Below are positions 46,249 through 57,797 of a stretch of DNA of 64,000 nucleotides, piece by piece. The notes under the pieces are model-generated. The model did no database searches. It was not told the origin of the DNA and saw only the letters and a program-made list of their open reading frames with translations. How positions within the stretch are numbered: the first letter of the stretch is position 1; each line of letters begins with the position of its first letter. The translations under genes were made by a program, and so were the position numbers. Source of the DNA: Ypsolopha sequella (taxonomy: Eukaryota; Arthropoda; Insecta; Lepidoptera; Ypsolophidae). The stretch is from contig OW203988.1 of the NCBI GenBank assembly GCA_934047225.1, positions 1,426,001-1,490,000 of the forward strand, read 5' to 3'.

Positions 46249-48666
46249 CAGAGCTGTCACATGGACCAAATATAAGCCCTAAGTTGGTCCGTTCAAATAG
46301 GACTCGGACCTGGTCCGATGGACTTTTATGGTGAGCCCTAAACTCCAGCGGACCGAACGGACTAGCCCTATTTCGGTAAAAAGCCGGTCCGGTCCGAGTT
46401 GGTCCGAAACAGTCCGTTAGATTACTTCAATAGAGTTATGCAATAAATGCTGTGCTACAATTTGATAAATAGTCGAAAAAATTTCGTGTATTTTATTGAA
46501 TAATATTGAAATACCTGAAAACTTCGATTAAGATGATGGCATACGCTAGCAACTTTTTTTTAATTTCCGTCCAGCACAATAAGTCTAATGGCAAAGACCG
46601 TATTTGCTTTTCATAGAAGCGATTATATGTTGGAAAAAAAATTGTTTTGGCCATATCTTCGGAACGGAAGGTGGTACATCCCTAGGGGTCGGACCATAGG
46701 GTGCCAAAAAAGTTTTTTTTTTTTTTATAAATGTCAAAACTTTAACCGCCCGTATCTCCTAGACGGCTTGAGTTAGACCCATGTTGATGGGTGTCTAAGA
46801 AAAGGTCTCGCCGAGATCTAGCCCCCCCCAGTGTCAAAATTTTAACGGCCCGTATCTCCCAAACGGCTGAAGCTAGACCCATGTTCATGATACTCTAAGA
46901 AAAGGGCTCGACGAGCTCTAACTGAAAATAAAAAAAAAATAAAAAAACGAAAAAAGAAAAATATTTTTGCCAAAACTTTGATCGGCTATATCTCACGAAC
47001 CGTAAGTCCTAGCGAGTTGCGGTTTCAACTTCAGTGATCGGTTTGCCAAGGACTTCCTGACCGCATAAAAAATTTGACATTTGACAGGTTTTGACATTTT
47101 TTTGACAGGTCCAAAAAAGTGCTCTGATTCGCTTGAAACTCGGTATCAAGGGGCAAGTGGGGTCGGTGATTACGAATTCATTGTTAAATTTGACACTTTT
47201 TGACAACCGACAAGGATTTTGACACTTTTTTGAAAAAAAATTGATCTGACTCGGCCTCGCTGGCGTGTTCTCCGTCCTCACATGCTCGTTTTTCGGCCTC
47301 GCTAGAAAGACACTTGAAGGCTCGGCCTTCGGCCTCGCCATTAGATCCGAAGAAATGTCCGATCAAATTTTTTTCAAAAAAGTGTTAAAATCCTTGTCGG
47401 TTGTCAAAAAGTGTCAAATTTAACAATGAATTCGTAATCACCGACCCCACTTGCCCCTCGATACCGAGTTTCAAGCGAATCGGAGAACTTTTTTGGACCT
47501 GTCAAAAAAATGTCAAAACCTGTCAAATGTCAAATTTTTTTGCGGTCGGGAAGCCCTTGGTAAACCGATCACTTAAGTCGAAACCGCAACTCGCTAGGAC
47601 TTACGGTTCGGGAGATACAGCCGATCAAAGTTTTAACAAAAATATTTTTTTTTGTTTTTTTGTTTTTTTTTTTCATTTTCAGTTAGAGCTCGTCGGGCCC
47701 TTTTCTTAGAGTACCATGAACATGGGTCTAGCTTCAGCCGTTTGGGAGATACGGGCCGTTAAAGTTTTGACACTGGGGGGGGCTAGATCTCGGCGAGACC
47801 TTTTCTTAGACACCCATCAACATGGGTCTAACTCAAGCCGTCTAGGAGATACGGGCGGTTAAAGTTTTGACATTAAAAAAAAAAAACTTTTTTGGCACCC
47901 TATGGTCCGACCCCTAGGGATGTACCACCTTCCGTTCCGAAGATATGGCCAAAACAATTTTTTTTTCGGTACATCCCTTAAAAAAAAAAAAGCCAATTTT
48001 CCCATCCCTAGTACCCAGGTACATCACTACGAACTTCGCTCGCTCGCTCGTTCGTGCTCGTTCGAAGGCTCGCCCTTCGGGCTCGCCTACTCACTCGAAA
48101 ATTTTTTCAAAACTCCCATACAACGACACGTCTCACTAAAATGTCAAAAAACCATGTCAAATGTCAAAAAATGTCAAATGTCAAGGTTTTTTCCCACTCA
48201 GTATTAGACATCTGACATTGTTTTCATACATTACTACCATGTCAAAAGACTCCTTCAAACTAAACAACCATGTCAGTCAGTCAGTCAGTGAGTTACCGTT
48301 TTGTAGTAGCTTTATATATAGTCAAAAAAAAATTAAGTATGGACAATATGAAGAAAATATGAATGAATACATACCTGCAAAACATATATTTCGATTCTTA
48401 GTTGTCAACTCGTCATCACATCCTTCGAATAACATTATTTTGTCATGCTATACTTGCATAAAACCATCCATTATCATTTCGTTACACACAACGGACCAGC
48501 AACGGACCAACGGACTGAACGGACTAACCCGAAGCCCGAAAAAGTCCGATCGGTCCGTGGTCCGCGGACCTGCTCACGGTTGAAAAAGTCCTATTTGATG
48601 ATTTAGGACTTTTTATACGTTTTCGGTCTTTTACGGACTTTTTATTTGGTCCATATGACAGCTCTG
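46249..48666. mobile_element. hAT-like non-autonomous foldback element, copy 1
   Basis: Ends are CAGAGCTGTCACATGGACCA and the complement of CAGAGCTGTCATATGGACCA. An 8-bp duplication CTCTGGAT lies at 46241-46248 and 48667-48674. CAGRG-type ends with 8-bp duplications are the hAT signature. Removing the element restores repeat D as seen uninterrupted at 32951-33348. Inside, arms 46632-47245 and 47361-47967 form a stem of about 610 bp around a 115-bp loop rich in TCGGCCTTCGGCCTCGCC-like hairpins. Near the ends, GGTCCG/CGGACC motifs cluster (seven left, five right), probably transposase binding sites. No transposase is encoded; the frames of up to 140 codons are shadows of the arms and ends. Confidence 0.93.
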
Positions 48667-48880
48667 CTCTGGATACACTCCTTTTGAGACAATCATAATT
48701 TAAAGTTCACAAGATTATATTTGTTTTATTTCCTCACACTATGAATTGAAAAACGTAGTATGATACACGGGCGTAAGAGCAATAAATTACTCGGCTACGT
48801 TTAAAACACTCGCTACGCTCGTGTTTTAAATCATCCTCTTAATTTATTCCTTTTTGCCCTTGTAGCATAAACTACTATTA
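48667..48880 (+). repeat. Dispersed repeat D, copy 3, right part
   Basis: Continues from CTCTGGATACACTCC through AAAGTTCACAAGATTATATT to CTTGTAGCATAAACTACTAT. Confidence 0.9.
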
Positions 48881-49085
48881 TTGGTCGTAAAAATAATGTA
48901 TTCAGTAATCAAATGTTAAAGGAAAAAAGCTGTACACGAGTTACAATTAGAACATATCACAACAAGACTTCACTTTTAATTAGTTTTATAAATTGCTATA
49001 AGGCAATTACAACATCAGAAACGGTTCTACTTGTAGCTATGCTGTTTTATAGTAAAGCGTTAAACTCATGGTATAATTATAATAT

Positions 49086-49490
49086 TTTCAATGCATGTGC
49101 TCGTAAAGGCCCACTTTTTATGCATCAAAACCGAACAGAAAGTCGATTATTTTGCCCTAGGGCTTTATTATTGTTATTTTTTTTTTATTTATTTACAATG
49201 GTTGGCTAACGTGCAGCCTTTCCTGTGTACCATAGACGTTATACTTTTTCTTCCACTGTTTAACGGCTCTGGATACAGTCCCTTTGAGCCGATTATAATT
49301 TAAAGTTCACAAGATTATATTTGTTTTCATTTCCTCACACTATGCATTTAAAAATGTAGTATGATATGCGGGCGTAAAAGCAATAAATTACTCGGTTACG
49401 TTTAAAACCCTCGCTACGCTCGTGTTTTAAATCGTCCTCGTAATTTATTCCTTTGCGCCCTTGTAGCATAAACTACTATTATAAACTGAT
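49086..49490 (+). repeat. Dispersed repeat D, copy 4
   Basis: Full-length and uninterrupted; closest in sequence to copy 2. The overlapping frames at 48913-49303 are shadows. Confidence 0.9.
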
Positions 49491-50251
49491 GTTATAATAC
49501 TTATTAACAGGTCGAGCTTTCAGTGTGCACAAGGCAGCACTTATTACTCATAGCAATGTCTTCCAGGCAACCTTTGGGTGACAGAAAGATATATTCATGA
49601 AAGGAGAGAATAAATGCTTAATAAATAATGCTGTAATGCGGTGTTATTTTTTAAATCTGAAAAAACAAACTACTATTAAAACTATATAAAATATAACTAA
49701 TGTTTTAATAATATATCATGTTCAAAATATACATACTTTTTATTTGAAAAGATGGTCATAGATAAAGTATTGTGTCCAACTGTTATTTACTTAGCATTCG
49801 GACATTCTAGCACTGTCGTGTCTCATTTGCCCTCAATGTGTCACATTGCACAAAATACTAGTTCTAATAATAATTATTTCTTTTGATTATTTTAAAGAAA
49901 TACGGTAAATATTAACATGAAAACGTTTATAAACACAAATTGAGAACTTACTCTGAAAACATCTCGGTAATATTCCCTCCCTCCTCTCTCAGGCGATTCT
50001 TCAACGCCACACAATATTGTGAAAATAAAATGGCATTTTGTAATATCAAACAAGATTTATGTTCATGCAACTTACCAGTGTGAGAATATTGCATTTTACA
50101 AAAATAATACGCTGGAATTGGATCACAATAGCTACGGAACTGTTGAGATCGCTTTTCTTTCATTAGTGCCTGCCTCTATCAGGTGTTATAACTATTTTAT
50201 TATCATTAGGTTTATAAAAATTTTATATTTAACTTTTACTAGCTTTTGATT
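49491..50251. other. Intergenic DNA
   Basis: No gene supported. The 71- and 76-codon frames near 49948-50249 overlap on opposite strands. Confidence 0.45.
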
Positions 50252-50626
50252 AGAAGTGTTATTAAAACAATAAAAAAAATAAAAAAATATATAATTCGAT
50301 ATATTTCGGCCCTCGGTATGGGGCCGTCATCAGTCGAATGTAAAAAAATTTGTGACATATAATTTAGGTATCATAATAAAAAAATATAAAAAAATAAATA
50401 AATAAATAAATAAAAAAATAAATAAAATAAAAAAATAAATAAAAAAATAATAAAACAACAAAATAAAAAAATAAAATAAAAAAATATTTTTTTTTTATTA
50501 TGATACCTAAATTATATGTCACAATTTTTTTTACATTCGACTGATGACGGCCCCATACCGAGGGCCGAAATATATCGAATTATATATTTTTTTTTTTTAT
50601 TGTTTTATTATCATTAACACTTTTCT
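50252..50626. repeat. Foldback with hammerhead-like motif in both arms
   Basis: Arms 50252-50383 and about 50488-50626 are reverse complements (AAGTGTTA outer, ATATAATTCGATATATTTCG inner), around an AATA-rich spacer. The plus strand of the right arm carries ATTCGA-CTGATGA (50541-50547), a stem GGCCC/GGGCC, GAAA (50567-50570), then TATATCGAAT. TCGAAT pairs with ATTCGA to form a stem I. The left arm has the same on the minus strand (50333-50304). This is the layout of a short-stem-III hammerhead as found in Penelope-like retroelements, with a non-canonical C before stem II. Confidence 0.75.
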
Positions 50627-51821
50627 CACAGCTGTGCCCGAAAAGAAGGAGTAAACAGCTAAACTTATTATTATGACTACATTATATAATTCTTATTCAA
50701 CAACAAGTTAAAATGAGAATTCGTTATCCCTCATAGTTCCAACATACATTCCTACTTCAACACATTTATACATACAGTTAGACTAATAATTAAGACCTCG
50801 GTGATTAATGAAAAACAAGGTTTCAATGACGAAGACCAAAATATGTACGTCTTGGCTAGAAAAAATTGAGTTATTTTGCGTTAAATAGCTGATAATAAAT
50901 GGTTCTTTTACAAACCAAATTTTCAATATAAATTTGGCTGTATAAATAAATCGAGTATGCGTCAATACTACGACAGGCAGCGTAGCGGGTCTACAAAGAA
51001 AGGACACAATATTGAGTCGTAGCCCTTTAAACAAATGGAAGGAAATAAAACAACTTTGGCTGCATTTAATACGTTTGCAGCGCGGCACCCAATTTAGTGC
51101 AAGTTACAAATTAAGAAAGGCAGAGCACAGAAGTTAACTGCGTTAGTGCTAACAGATTCCGTAAACACTGTAACGAAGTGTCGACTACGCCGAGCTACGA
51201 ATCGAATCCGGAAATATCTTTGATGTTCTATTATACCGGACTCGATGTGATTATTGTATTTCATTATATCTTATTATATATGCATTTAAAAACACTTGAA
51301 AATTATTTTCCAAATATATTTCGACTATATTTAAGTTGGCATCAGTGGAATATATATAAAATATTATTACATAAAGAGATATTTGACATTTAAACATGAT
51401 TGTGGAATGATATAAATGATTGACAGATAGATAAATAAATATTTATTGTGTAAGGAGGTGTTGAGTTGACTTGTGTTATATGGAGTATACAGGGTTAAGC
51501 TGAAGTTGCGGAAGACTTTTACTTAACTGTTAAATGAAACAGCTGATTTTTATTGATATTGATGATATGATATGAAAGCCGATTCTGAAGGCTTTAATTT
51601 TAGTTATAGTGCTGTATAACTTAAAATTTTCCAAAGTAATTTAATTTCTGTTCCTTGAACTCGGTGCGCTCTTAACACTGGAAAACAAAACAAACTTTGT
51701 TTTAAAGGATATTATTATTTTGAACATATTGAAGTATATTTAAAGTATCTACATAATTTACTAGAATAGTTAATTTAAAACAAAGAGCATTTTTAGTAAA
51801 TTCTACCAGTCTGCTTTGGAC
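50627..51821. other. Intergenic DNA with degenerate hammerhead-like motif
   Basis: 51319-51345 (minus: CTGATGCCAACTTAAATATA then GTCGAAA) is a decayed relative of the motif at 50304. The 101-codon minus frame at 50783-51088 has no recognised domain. Confidence 0.45.
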
Positions 51822-54377
51822 CAGAGCTGTCACATGGACCAAATATAAGCCCTAAGTTGGTCCGTTCAAATAGGACTCGGACCTGGTCCGATGGACTTTT
51901 ATGGTGAGCCCTAAACTCCAGCGGACCGAACGGACTAGCCCTATTTCGGTAAAAAGCCGGTCCGGTCCGAGTTGGTCCGAAACAGTCCGTTAGATTACTT
52001 CAATAGAGTTATGCAATAAATGCTGTGCTACAATTTGATAAATAGTCGAAAAAATGTCGTGTATTTTATTGAATAATATTGAAATACCTGAAAACTTCGA
52101 TTAAGAGGATGGCATACCCTAGCAACTTTTTTTTTATTTCCGTCCAGCACAATAAGTCTAATGGCAAAGACCTTATTTGCTTTTCATAGAAGCGATTATA
52201 TGTTGGAAAAAAAATTGTTTTGGCCATATCTTCGGAACGGAAGGTGGTACATCCCTAGGGGTCGGACCATAAGGTGCCAAAAAAGTTTTTTTTTCTTTTA
52301 ATGTCAAAACTTTAACCGCCCGTATCTCCTAGACGGCTTGAGTTAGACCCATGTTGATGGGTGTCTAAGAAAAGTTCTCGCCGAGATCTAGCCCCCCCCA
52401 GTGTCATAACTTTAACGGCCCGTATCTCCCAAACGGCTGAAGCTAGACCCATGTTCATGGTACTCTAAGAAAAGGGCTCGACGAGCTCTAACTGAAAATA
52501 AAAAAAAAAAGTCGAAAAAAAAAAATATTTTTGCCAAAACTTTGATCAGCTATATCTCCCGAACCGTAAGTCCTAGCGAGTTGCGGTTTCGACTTTAGTT
52601 ATCAGTTTGCCGAGGGCTTCCTGACCGCATAAAAAAATTTGACATTTGACAGGTTTTGACATTTTTTTTAACAGGTCCAAAAACGTGCTCCGATTCGCTT
52701 GAAACTCGGTATCAAGGGGCAAGTAGAGTCGGTGATTACGAATTCATTGTTAAATTTGACACTTTTTGACAACCGACAAGGATTTTGACACTTTTTTGAA
52801 AAAAAATTGATCGGACTCGGCCTCGCTGGCGCGTTCTCCGTCCTCACATGCTCGTTTTTCGGCCTCGCTAGAAAGACACTTGAAGGCTCGGCCTTCGGCC
52901 TCGCCATTAGCTCCGAAGAAATGTCCGATAATTTTTTTTTCAAAAAAGTGTCAAAATCCTTGTCGGTTGTCAAAAAGTGTCAAATTTAACAATGAATTCG
53001 TAATCACCGACCCCATTTGCCCCTTGATACCGAGTTTCAAGCGAATCGGAGCACTTTTTTGGACCTGTCAAAAAAATGTCAAAACATGTCAAATGTCAAA
53101 TTTTTTTATGCGGTCGGGAAGCCCTCGGCAAAACGATCACTAAAGTCGGAACCGCAACTCGCTAGGACTTACGGTTCGGGAGATATAGCCAATCAAAGTT
53201 TTGGCAAAAAAATTTTTTTTTTCAACTTTTTTTTTTTTTTCGTTTTCAGTTAGAGCTCGTCGAGCCCTTTTCTTAGAGTACCATGAACATGGGTCTAGCT
53301 TCAGCCATTTGGGAGATACGGGCCGTTAAAGTTTTGACACTGTGGGGGGCTAGATCTCGGCGAGACCTTTTCTTAGACACCCATCAACATGGGTCTAACT
53401 CAAGCCGTCTAGGAGATACGGGCGGTTAAAGTTTTGACATTAAAAAAAAGAAAAAAAAACTTTTTTGGCACCCTATGGTCCGACCCCTAGGGATGTACCA
53501 CCTTCCGTTCCGAAGATATGGCCAAAACAATTTTTTTTTCGGTACATCCCTTAAAAAAAAAAGGCAATTTTTCCCATCCCTAGTGATCGAGGACATCCCT
53601 AGAAACTGCGCACGCTCGCGCTTCGCGCTCGCGTACTTGTCCCGGCGAACTTCGCGAGCGCGAAGCGCGAGCGGGCTCGTTCTGTCAAAAATGTCAATCT
53701 TTCCCATCCCTAATACCCAGGTACACCACTACGAACTTCGCTCGCTCGCTCGTTCGTGCTCGTTCGTAGGCTCGCCCTTCGGGCTCGCCTACTCACTCGG
53801 AAAAATTTTCAAAACTCCCATACAACGACACGTCTCACTAAAATGTCAAAAAACCATGTCAAATGTCAAAAAATGTCAAATGTCAAGGTTTTTCCCCACT
53901 CAGTATTAGACAACTGACATTGTTTTCATACATTACTACCATGTCAAAAGACTCCTTCAAACTAAACAACCATGTCAGCCAGTCAGTCAGTGAGTTACCG
54001 TTTTGTAGCTTTATATATAGTCAAAAAATCAAAAAACAAAAAATTAAGTATGGACAATATGAAGAAAATATGAATGAATACATACCTGCAAAACATATAT
54101 TTCGATTCTTAGTCGTCAACTCGTCATCACATCCTTCGAATAACATTATTTTGTCATGCTATACTTGCATAAAACCATCCATAATCATTTCGTTACACAC
54201 AACGGACCAGCAACGGACCAACGGACTGAACGGACTAACCCGAAGCCCGAAAAAGTCCGATCGGTCCGTGGTCCGCGGACTCGCTCACGGTTGAAAAAGT
54301 CCTATTTGATGATTTAGGACTTTTTATACGTTTTCGGTCTTTTACGGACTTTTTATTTGGTCCATATGACAGCTCTG
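51822..54377. mobile_element. hAT-like non-autonomous foldback element, copy 2
   Basis: Same ends as copy 1 (CAGAGCTGTCACATGGACCA), with its own 8-bp duplication CTTTGGAC at 51814-51821 and 54378-54385. Arms about 52204-52812 and 52926-53540 form the internal stem. It is very similar to copy 1 throughout but carries a 130-bp block (53571-53700) that copy 1 lacks, bounded by direct repeats TTCCCATCCCTA. The block contains near-palindromic CGCTCGCGCTTCGCGCTCGC. Different duplications and high similarity show two independent, fairly recent insertions. No transposase is encoded. Confidence 0.93.
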
Positions 54378-54385
54378 CTTTGGAC

Positions 54386-55050
54386 ACGGAGCATCTTTGT
54401 GAAATTCCGCAATGGTCTGATAGCGATCTTTACCTTTGTTGCAGGCTCCGATCTCAGTCAGCGCTCCTATGATTGAATAAAATTATTAAGCATCTTAATT
54501 CTGACCAATAAGCGAACTAGGAAATGTTTTCGCCGGTATAAAGGACTTCTACGCGAGCTCCTCCATTGGTTGACTCGGACCTCGAGGACTGCCGCTCATG
54601 CCGTGACAACCTGCACTGATTACACAGTGCTATGCAGGTGTGACGGGTCGACTATTTTACATGTACAACAATGTACAATATCTACATCTGTACTCAAGCT
54701 CTACGTGTTCCCTCCTAAAATTAAACATTATCATTTTCTAAATTCTTTTTTTCTTTGTTTTTTGGTTTCATAAAACTTTGTAGGTTTTTTTTCTTTTTTC
54801 GTTTTTTAAATTTATTTTGTAGTAAATATTTATTGTAGTTACCTTAATTTAATCTAATATGTGTTTCATCATGTAGTATTACAAAGCTGAGCTGAAAATC
54901 GGCAGCTGTCTGCATGTGTGTCAGCTAGCTGTATGCCGAGCTTAGACCTTTTTGTTTTTTCACATATGTATTTATTGTATTTTGTATGTTAGCATATTTG
55001 TAAGACAAATAAATTATCTTTTATTTTATTTTATTTATTTACCTGCTGAC
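54386..55050 (+). repeat. Retroposon-like tail sequence
   Basis: T-rich sequence ending GACAAATAAATTATCTTTTA followed by TTTTATT repeats (to about 55040), a typical insect LINE 3' end. No RT motif found upstream. Confidence 0.45.
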
Positions 55051-55870
55051 GTTTAATATACACGTCACGCTATATGAGGCCCCAAGGGGGTAGCAGAGGG
55101 TGATGAGGAATACTTAGTCAATATACACACACGTGCACTACATCATCTCATCTCTCACTCACCAGTGGGTCTAAGAATCAAAGTGTTTGCGCTGGACCTG
55201 GGTACCTTTATCTTTTGCTGACTATACGTTTAAAGTGTTTAATTTAGTTTCAAAGGGTAAATATTTTTTTAGGACAAAGAGTAATTTAAGTAGCTTAAAG
55301 TTTAATTGACTGTAACTTACAATATTCTGACGGATCGAAGGCTTTAGAATCTAGGTAATATCAAGCAAATGATAAGTCATAACAGAATCTGATGGAAGTC
55401 AAAATAACGGTTCATCAAAAACACACGAAGAATAAAATTTTGCTATTCTCCGGCACGGGTTTTATTTTACAAACTCCGGTCCTCTCCCTCTCCTCCCCGC
55501 TCAGCCCCCGGACTCCTCGAGTACAGTGAATATTTTACAACTACCCCCGCACCGTCTGATACGTGTGGCATCCGGAATATCTTAGCTACCTCGTACCCAA
55601 TGAGAAAGATAGACCGAATTTTTTGGTGCTTCTGTGGTGAAATTTTAAACGGCAGGCGCGGCGCCTTGTTTAGTAAAAGACCAAGGAGAAAAGATTATAA
55701 AACTGAATCCTTTTCTTACAATAAGTTAATTTTTAAAATTAGTGGCGTATTGTTACAATGGTTTGCTTCACAAAAAAACTTTCATTAGATAAAGATAGAA
55801 ATTATGTCACTATTTATTATTGAAGCCGTTGATATTAAGGGCAACCATATTAAGGGCAACAGCGAGACTT
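55051..55870. other. Intergenic DNA
   Basis: A GC-richer block at 55440-55570 (CCTCTCCCTCTCCTCCCC) has no supported exon. The 62-codon frame at 55600 is not recognised. Confidence 0.45.
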
Positions 55871-55877
55871 GTGTAAA

Positions 55878-56364
55878 CATAGATAAATAAAGGAAGGATA
55901 GATTGCTCACTCCATACATTAGAACAAAGCCCACGTAAAACTTATTATTTTCGCCGGTACCTGGTAGTTTGACTTATTATTAATAAATATTATTAATTAA
56001 AAATTATTAATAAAATTGAAAATACTTCTGGACTCTTATCGTGTTTTATTTTTATGCTATTTGTGTTTTTTAACCATCTGCACGCTTAGTTAGATTGCCA
56101 GCTTACCACCGAAAGTTTAATGAAAGAAATGTTAAAAACACTTGATTAAGAATTCATTATTTTCTGATGCGATGTTATGAAAATTTTGTGTTTTTATTCA
56201 TAAAATAAATAAATATGATGAACCAGAACAGTAAAATGCTATATTTCGTCGATTTCAGACAAATTTTATTTCCAGCGAGACAAGTAACGCCATCTAGCAA
56301 CGTTTTTTTAGTATTGCGAACAGTACAAGGAGATAGCAATCTATCCTTCCTTTATTTATCTATG
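55878..56364. mobile_element. 487-bp non-autonomous element with CATAG ends and 7-bp duplication
   Basis: A perfect 30-bp inverted repeat lies at 55878-55907 (starts CATAGATAAATAAAGGAAGG) and 56335-56364. Directly outside lies GTGTAAA on both sides (55871-55877 and 56365-56371). The CATAG start and 7-bp duplication match the THAP element at 35940-37541, suggesting the same superfamily. No coding sequence. Confidence 0.85.
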
Positions 56365-56371
56365 GTGTAAA

Positions 56372-57000
56372 GTATTAAAACGATATTATAACATCGAGGC
56401 TTGTGTTAAGAAAATGTCTATTTAAGTTATATAATATATAGGTATATAACTTAATATCTACTGCATAAAAAAATGTACCTTAATTAAAAGAGAGAAAAAT
56501 ATTAATTAATTCGCCTTTTGAAAATAGACAAGGAAGGAGCACATTTTAATAGAAAAAAGCAAAGCATTCTACAAATTCAAAGCTTCAACTGTCAACAATT
56601 TGATATAAATAGTCAAGAAATGGTCACGGACGTATAAAATATATGTCCGTGGGAGTGTTATCTTTAATTGAAGGTTTAAGGATGACCACAACGTTTGATC
56701 ATGAGGCAGGTGAGGAAACAAAAAACTGCATTTCACAATTGACGCTTGGCTACACCTGACAACCACTCAGGGATTAATGTCGTGACACTTTTGATAAAGA
56801 ATAGTCGACGAATCGGTTGAAATATTTAACTATTAAAGGTTTGGCGGAGCGGGGACGGGAAGGGGCCGGCTGCGTGTTACTTATTGCCTCTACCCACTCT
56901 GTAAAAAGTCGCAAACGAAAGCAAGCTTCAGATTTTATCTAAAATTGTACACTATTGATTTATTCAGCGTGCTCAACCAGCCTTTAACATTATTTTTTAA
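56372..57000. other. Intergenic DNA
   Basis: No recognisable gene. A GGAGCGGGGACGGGAAGGGG patch lies near 56848. Confidence 0.45.
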
Positions 57001-57720
57001 CCGACTTCAAAAAGGAGGCGGTTCTCAATTCGACTGTATGTTTTTTTTTTTTTTTTTTTTTTTTTTTTTGGCGTTGTTACTCCATAGCTCCGTCATTTCC
57101 CAACCGATTTGAACAATTCTTTTTTTGTTTGAAAGAGTATACTTCCAGGTAGGTCCCATTTTGGGTTTGGTCATGATCTGATGAAGGTCTTCAGAGATAG
57201 GCAGTGGAACTCCTCAGAAAATGACAGCATAGCTCTCGAAATTGAGGCAATCGCTATGTACTTGGGTGCTGATTACAAGGTTTTACTTGAAAATCGACAT
57301 TCTTCCACCTGACCTTCGATCCTGGCTTCATCAACATATTCACCATAGAACTCTTCAACGGATCAGGGCACATAACTCGAGATTGCGGCAATCACTGCGT
57401 TAGGGTGCTCATTCAAGGGTATTACTTGGAGATTATCAGAATACCCACCTGACCTTTGATCCTGGCTTCATCACCATAGAACTCCTCAACGGATGACAGC
57501 ACATAACTTTAGATTGCGGCAACCAGTTTGTGTTAGGGTGCTCATTGCAGGGCATTGCTGAAAATTGCCAGTGTACCCACCTGAATTTCGATCTTGGCTT
57601 CATCACCGTAGAACTCTTCAACGGATGACAGCACATAACTCGAGATTGCGGTAATCATGTTGTGTTAGTGTGCTGATAGCAGGAAGCTACTCAAACATGG
57701 CTACTTATACTCACTTGAAC
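57001..57720. repeat. Lepidopteran ACCGACTTC repeat with 135-bp tandem units
   Basis: Begins ACCGACTTCAAAAAGGAGGC, then T29 (57041-57069). From about 57175 a degenerate unit precedes three recognisable copies starting CCACCTGA at 57306, 57445 and 57577 (spacings 139 and 132 bp). Each contains GATCYTGGCTTCATCA, AGAACTCYTCAACGGAT and GAGATTGCGG or TAGATTGCGG. The 66-codon minus frame at 57436 is a repeat shadow. Confidence 0.8.
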
Positions 57721-57797
57721 TTCGTTTCATATTAACACCACGTTTGCAAAAACTACTTATACCTCACAATTTAACCCAGCAACACTAAAAAATGTGA

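Noticed and set aside
47009..48583. Frames of 100-144 codons inside the hAT-like elements (also 52668-54294)
   Set aside because: They lie in the arms and ends of foldbacks, mirror each other on opposite strands and show no transposase motif (no BED finger, no hAT dimerisation region).
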